The translations under genes were made by a program, and so were the position numbers. The notes beneath the pieces were generated by a model that made no database searches, had not been told where the DNA came from, and was given only the letters and a program-made list of their open reading frames with translations. This document shows positions 60,777 to 64,000 of a stretch of 64,000 bases of DNA, in pieces. Where the stretch lies: contig NZ_CP066744.1 of NCBI RefSeq assembly GCF_016458825.1, positions 563,001 through 627,000 of the forward strand, in the 5' to 3' direction. How positions within the stretch are numbered: the first letter of the stretch is position 1; every line of letters begins with the position of its first letter. Origin of the DNA: Miniphocaeibacter halophilus. GTDB lineage: Bacteria; Bacillota; Clostridia; Tissierellales; Peptoniphilaceae.

Positions 60777-61244
60777 TTAATAATTTAATTTATTTGAAAT
60801 ATTAATTATTCCTTCATGTGTAATTGTATAAAAAACTAATTCATCTTTTGTAAAATTATTATTTCCTAATTCTTTAAAAAAGCTAATATCTAATTGAAAA
60901 TCTGTATTCTGAAAAGAATAATAATTATTCTCTACTATAAATGGTCCATTTTTCTTCAAAAAATTATAAGCTTCTTTAGAAAAATTTATTTTTACTATTC
61001 TTGCTTCTCCTTCAGATATAGTTCCAGGCCAACTATTGCTATATTCTTCCAATAGAATATCTTCTTTAAAATTATTTATATAATCATTAAATTTATTTTT
61101 TAATTCCCTATTCCAATATGAGAAAGTACTATCTGCAAGAATAAAATAATCACAATATTCATATAGAGCTTTCAATATTTTATTATAATCCTTATTTTGT
61201 GTTTTTAAAGAAATTTCCATATTACTTTCAACATCTAAAAACAT
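60777..61244 (-). CDS. Unknown protein, distant paralog of the 62.2-62.7 kb protein
   Basis: A 155-residue acidic cytoplasmic protein. The second half (EEYSNSWPGTISEGEARIVKINFSKEAYNFLKKNGPFIVENNYYSFQNTDFQLDISFF) parallels the protein at 62219-62686, where WAGT, KASKELFDFMREQ and DIAFY occur in the same order. No domain recognised. Its ATG overlaps the end of folA copy 2 by 10 bases, so it is coupled to that gene. The ribosome site is poor; an internal ATG is an alternative. Confidence 0.5.
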   Translation of the reverse strand: MFLDVESNMEISLKTQNKDYNKILKALYEYCDYFILADSTFSYWNRELKNKFNDYINNFKEDILLEEYSNSWPGTISEGEARIVKINFSKEAYNFLKKNGPFIVENNYYSFQNTDFQLDISFFKELGNNNFTKDELVFYTITHEGIINISNKLNY

Positions 61245-61735
61245 TTTACATCTATATTTTTATAAATTAAAAATTTATAATTTATTCCATCATAATTATA
61301 ATTTTCCGACTCTTCTATTAATTCCCAATTACTTTTTTCATCTAAATTAGGAAAAAACGCATCTGCTTTAAAAGTTTTATTAATTTTTGTAACAATGCAT
61401 TTTTCACAATATGGTAAAAGCTGTTTATAAACAGATTCACCACCTATAACAAAAACATCTTCTTCCTTAAATTTTTTACTTTCCTCTAGGGCTTCTTCGA
61501 TTGAAGAAACTAGAACAACATCCTTGTCTATTTTTTCTTTCCTGCTTATTACAATGTTTACTCTTCCCTTTAAGGGGTTTCCCCCGGGAAAAGAATCTAA
61601 TGTATTTTTACCCATTATTACAATTTTATTCTTTGTATATTTAACAAAGTGTTTCATATCATCGGGAATGGATATTAATAATTCATTTTTAATTCCTATT
61701 CCCCAATTATTATCAACTGCTACAATAGCCCTCAT
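61235..61735 (-). CDS. folA: Dihydrofolate reductase, copy 2
   Basis: A second 166-residue dihydrofolate reductase, clearly homologous to copy 1 (VAVDNNWGIGIKNELLISIPDDMKHFVK, MGKNTLDSFPGGNPLKGRVNIVISRK, FVIGGESVYKQLLPY) but perhaps 50% identical by eye. The active-site acid in IPDD and the GG motif are intact. The copies flank a short set of unrelated small genes. One copy might be less drug-sensitive, as in plasmid-type dfr genes, but no such mark is readable. GGAGG ahead of ATG 61735. Confidence 0.9.
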   Translation of the reverse strand: MRAIVAVDNNWGIGIKNELLISIPDDMKHFVKYTKNKIVIMGKNTLDSFPGGNPLKGRVNIVISRKEKIDKDVVLVSSIEEALEESKKFKEEDVFVIGGESVYKQLLPYCEKCIVTKINKTFKADAFFPNLDEKSNWELIEESENYNYDGINYKFLIYKNIDVKCF

Positions 61736-61743
61736 AAATCCTC

Positions 61744-62046
61744 CCTAAGCCGCCTTAACCCTTACTTCCCTAAGTTCTTTTAAAATTAAAGCATTATCTT
61801 CATCTTCATTGTCAATATTTATTTTAATATTCTTTAATGCTAGTTTTTCAGCTCTTTTAGATGATGTATTAATTGAATTGTATAATTCTTTACGACTTGT
61901 TATAAGATTTTCAATTTCTTTTTGATTATTCTCTCGATTTTCTAAATTATATGTATTATCGAATAAAATGGATAAAGCTTTCCTTCTAAACTTTTAATAC
62001 TAGAAGCATCTTTATAGGTAATATAATTTATAATTAGTAAAAGTGT
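61744..62046 (-). pseudogene. Frameshifted gene remnant upstream of folA copy 2
   Basis: Read on the minus strand, an unbroken run LENRENNQKEIENLITSRKE, then LYNSINTSSKRAEKLALKNI, then KINIDNEDEDNALILKELRE and VRVKAA ends at TAG 61744. Upstream, after one missing base near GGAAAGCTT, the frame continues as YKDASSIKSLEGK. The composition is charged and coiled-coil-like. No start with a ribosome site is seen, so this is the tail of a decayed gene; I do not recognise the family. Confidence 0.5.
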
Positions 62047-62061
62047 TATCCAGTTAATAAA

Positions 62062-62094
62062 AAAACCGGGTAGTTAATAATTACCCAGTTTTTA
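62062..62094 (-). terminator. Terminator downstream of the 62.2 kb gene
   Basis: ACTGGGTA/TACCCGGT stem (one G-U), 9-base loop, T7 on the minus strand. Confidence 0.75.
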
Positions 62095-62218
62095 CTAATT
62101 CAATAAGATTAAATACAGTCTTATAAATTTACCTGTATTAAAATCATATATTTTTTTGAATATTTTATCTAATTTTCCATTTCTTAAATATATATTAATA
62201 TAAGTTAAATTCCTTTTA

Positions 62219-62686
62219 CTAATTACCTTTAGCTATTTTTTCAATTTTTTCATCATAAATACCTACAATGGCCTCTTCAGTAGTTGTATAAAGCAAGCAT
62301 ATATTATTTTTATTATAAAAGGCAATGTCTGCCTGACTTTCTAAATTATCAAACAAAAATCCACCTTTTTTAGCTCTAAAGAAGAATTTTTGTTCTCTCA
62401 TAAAGTCAAATAATTCCTTACTTGCCTTAACCTTATACATATTTGAATCATCCGGTCCTTTAGGTGTTCCTGCCCATCTCATAACAGAGGATTTTTCAAT
62501 AATATCGTCGTAGATTATATTGAAAAAACGAGTATCGAATTCACTTTCTCGACCTTCGTATTTAAAATTAACAAGTTCTATATACTCAGTATTTTCTTCT
62601 AAATAATCTACAATGTTTTTATAATTATCCCTTAAATTCCTATATTCATTTTCGCAATCGTCGTCATATCTATTAATTACAATCAC
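62219..62686 (-). CDS. Unknown protein, distant paralog of the 60.8-61.2 kb protein
   Basis: A protein of about 155 residues, hydrophilic, with no signal or membrane segment. It shares a loose block order with the 60777-61244 protein: WAGTPKGPDDSNMYKVKASKELFDFMREQKFFFRAKKGGFLF and ADIAFYNKNNICLLYTTTEEAIVGIYDE. The start is uncertain: GTG 62686 has GAGGTGA 6 bases ahead; the longer GTG at 62695 sits within that site. Function unknown. Confidence 0.5.
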   Translation of the reverse strand: MIVINRYDDDCENEYRNLRDNYKNIVDYLEENTEYIELVNFKYEGRESEFDTRFFNIIYDDIIEKSSVMRWAGTPKGPDDSNMYKVKASKELFDFMREQKFFFRAKKGGFLFDNLESQADIAFYNKNNICLLYTTTEEAIVGIYDEKIEKIAKGN

Positions 62687-62733
62687 ATTATTCACCTCAC
62701 CTATACTATATATCCAAAAATACAGATTTAAAA

Positions 62734-62922
62734 CTAATTAGTATTATTTTTGTTTTTAAACCAATTTATTATTCCAAGAATTGAAAATAATATTAATATA
62801 ATCCCCAATATAAGCATTATTGTATATGCAAGTCCTTCATTTTTTTTAGTAAAATATAGGAATATCCAAATGACACCTAATAGTAGATACAAAACATATC
62901 TTATAATTTGTCTGTTAAACAT
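62734..62922 (-). CDS. Small membrane protein, 62 residues
   Basis: Two membrane helices (YVLYLLLGVIWIFLYFT and AYTIMLILGIILILFSILGIINWF) joined by a short charged loop (KKNEG), with a basic tail. AAGGAG lies ahead of ATG 62922. No family recognised. It lies between thyA and the unknown gene, in the same direction. Confidence 0.6.
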   Translation of the reverse strand: MFNRQIIRYVLYLLLGVIWIFLYFTKKNEGLAYTIMLILGIILILFSILGIINWFKNKNNTN

Positions 62923-62989
62923 AACAACTCCTTTTTATAGTTTCAAATATAATAAAAGGATATATTTTTTAATATATCCCCTTATTTAC

Positions 62990-63820
62990 CTATATTGCAA
63001 CAGGAATCCCCTTTATTTGTGGACCATATTCATAATTTTCTAATTTAAAGTCATCTACTGTAAAATCATAAAAGTTTTTTATATTTTTATTTATAATAAA
63101 TTTTGGTGCTTCATATTGTTTTCTTGATATTAGTTCTTTAACTAATGGAATATGTCTATCATAAATATGGGCGTCTGCAATTACATGAACAAGTTCCCCA
63201 ACTTCTAAATTTGAAACTTGTGCAAACATATGAAGAAGTACCGAATATTGTACAACATTCCAATTATTTGCTGCTAAAATATCCTGTGAGCGTTGATTGA
63301 GTATTCCATTTAATTTATTTCCCGTAACATTAAAAGTCATGGAATAGGCACAGGGATAGAGTTCCATTTCATGTAAATCCTCAAAAGTATAAATATTAGT
63401 CATAATTCTACGACTATAGGGATTGTTCTTTAAATCGTATAAAACCCTATCAACCTGGTCAAACTCGCCTTCTTTATACTTATGTTTAATTCCCAGTTGA
63501 TAGCCATAAGCCTTTCCAATAGTTCCGTTTTCATCGGTCCAACTATCCCAAATTTTACTGTTTAAATCTGCTACTCTGTTTGATTTTTTTTGCCATATCC
63601 AAAGAATTTCATCAATTGCCGATTTAAATGCAGTTCGCCTTAGTGTTAAAGCTGGAAATTCCTCAGATAAATCATATCTATTAACAACACCAAATTTTTT
63701 TATTGTATGGGCCGGAGTTCCATCTTCCCAAACAGGTCTAACCTTCTGTCCTTCAGATGAAAAACCATTATCAATAATATCTTGACACATTTCTACAAAA
63801 ATTTTATCTGCTTTACTCAT
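62990..63820 (-). CDS. thyA: Thymidylate synthase ThyA
   Basis: A 276-residue thymidylate synthase that methylates dUMP with methylene-tetrahydrofolate, producing dihydrofolate. Seen: the dUMP phosphate arginine region (SRRIMTN), the catalytic cysteine in ELYPCAYSMTF, the LNQRSQDILAANNWNVVQYS motif (where the usual G-x-P-F-N reads A-N-N-W-N, as in a subset of longer ThyA) and HIYDRHI near the end. The dihydrofolate it makes needs the dihydrofolate reductases upstream. Start ATG 63820 follows AGGAGTGGCA; an in-frame ATG at 63838 lacks spacing. Confidence 0.92.
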   Translation of the reverse strand: MSKADKIFVEMCQDIIDNGFSSEGQKVRPVWEDGTPAHTIKKFGVVNRYDLSEEFPALTLRRTAFKSAIDEILWIWQKKSNRVADLNSKIWDSWTDENGTIGKAYGYQLGIKHKYKEGEFDQVDRVLYDLKNNPYSRRIMTNIYTFEDLHEMELYPCAYSMTFNVTGNKLNGILNQRSQDILAANNWNVVQYSVLLHMFAQVSNLEVGELVHVIADAHIYDRHIPLVKELISRKQYEAPKFIINKNIKNFYDFTVDDFKLENYEYGPQIKGIPVAI

Positions 63821-63892
63821 TGCCACTCCTGTTTTCAAATATTTGTTAAATTATCCTATATAATTATATACCATTAATAAATATTAAAAAAA

Positions 63893-64000
63893 CTATTTAC
63901 CTTCTAAAATTGAATTTTTTTCTTTTTTAGTTAGCTTATCCAATACTAAATTATAAGAAATTTCTATTAAATTTCTAATTTCCTCATTTGATAATTGCTT
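63893..64000 (-). CDS. C-terminal fragment of a YjbR/MmcQ-like protein, partial at the window edge
   Basis: The frame is open from the window edge to TAG at 63893, ending in KQLSNEEIRNLIEISYNLVL and then KLTKKEKNSILEGK. The pattern E-E-I-R-x-L-I-x-I-S-Y-x-L-V before a lysine-rich tail fits the end of MmcQ/YjbR DNA-binding-like proteins. Only about 35 residues are inside the window, so the call is tentative. Confidence 0.45.
   Translation of the reverse strand, partial: KQLSNEEIRNLIEISYNLVLDKLTKKEKNSILEGK

Overview
The window comes from a low-GC (visibly AT-rich, roughly 25-30% GC by eye) Gram-positive anaerobe of the Bacillota. Three features suggest a Clostridia/Tissierellia-type host: proteins with cell-wall-binding repeat 2 (CWB2) modules, a Bacillus-type long SRP RNA directly behind tRNA-Ser, and strong AAGGAGG Shine-Dalgarno (SD) sites with frequent TTG/GTG starts. 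HemZ, a ferredoxin/flavodoxin protein and a tRNA 2-selenouridine synthase fit an anaerobe. A genus such as Peptoniphilus, Parvimonas or Anaerococcus is a guess. This is ordinary chromosome: no phage, intact insertion sequence, CRISPR array or rRNA operon was seen. Most genes lie on the minus strand.

Layout. 1-4.1 kb: truncated ECF-type membrane S component, murE, ilvA, two glutaredoxin-like proteins. 4.1-8.3 kb: a 13-codon ORF with its own terminator, a secreted CWB2/SH3/3D cell-wall protein behind WalR-box-like repeats, SRPBCC protein and hemZ. 8.4-16.3 kb: M20 peptidase, O-antigen-ligase-like protein, secreted unknown, rsuA, M15 peptidase, ASCH protein, a frameshifted EamA transporter and its intact paralog. 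16.5-26.8 kb: DEAD-box helicase, Ntn-hydrolase-like protein, GDPD, tag, aldehyde dehydrogenase, a second CWB2 surface protein, ferredoxin/flavodoxin protein, SH3 protein. 27-36.3 kb: a two-component system with an ABC exporter, DUF975 protein, ABC exporter, thioesterase, DsbA-like protein, thioredoxin-reductase-like flavoprotein. 36.3-43.6 kb: sigma factor with DUF4179 partner, then a YtrA-type GntR regulator, ABC ATPase and five tandem paralogous permeases. 43.6-53.3 kb: DUF2079 protein, ParB-like protein, a ykkC-class riboswitch controlling a polytopic membrane protein, deacetylase, VanZ, and a MacB/FtsX-type ABC pair. 53.7-59 kb: mnmH, a second sigma/anti-sigma-like pair, tRNA-Ser and SRP RNA, a response-regulator remnant, M42 peptidase. 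59.5-64 kb: two dihydrofolate reductase paralogs interleaved with small genes, thyA, and the C-terminus of a YjbR-like protein.

How it fits together. Much of the window concerns the cell envelope: peptidoglycan precursor synthesis (murE), cell-wall proteins and peptidases, surface glycan functions, and several stress-type exporters, each next to its own regulator (two-component system, GntR, sigma/anti-sigma). The folate/thymidylate block (two folA, thyA) forms a second theme. The item I would follow first is the ykkC-class (guanidine-I-like) riboswitch at about 47.6 kb. It has a complete promoter, aptamer core and terminator, and it controls a DsbD/LysE/SfLAP-like membrane protein rather than the usual SMR-type guanidine exporter, so that protein may be an undescribed guanidine transporter.
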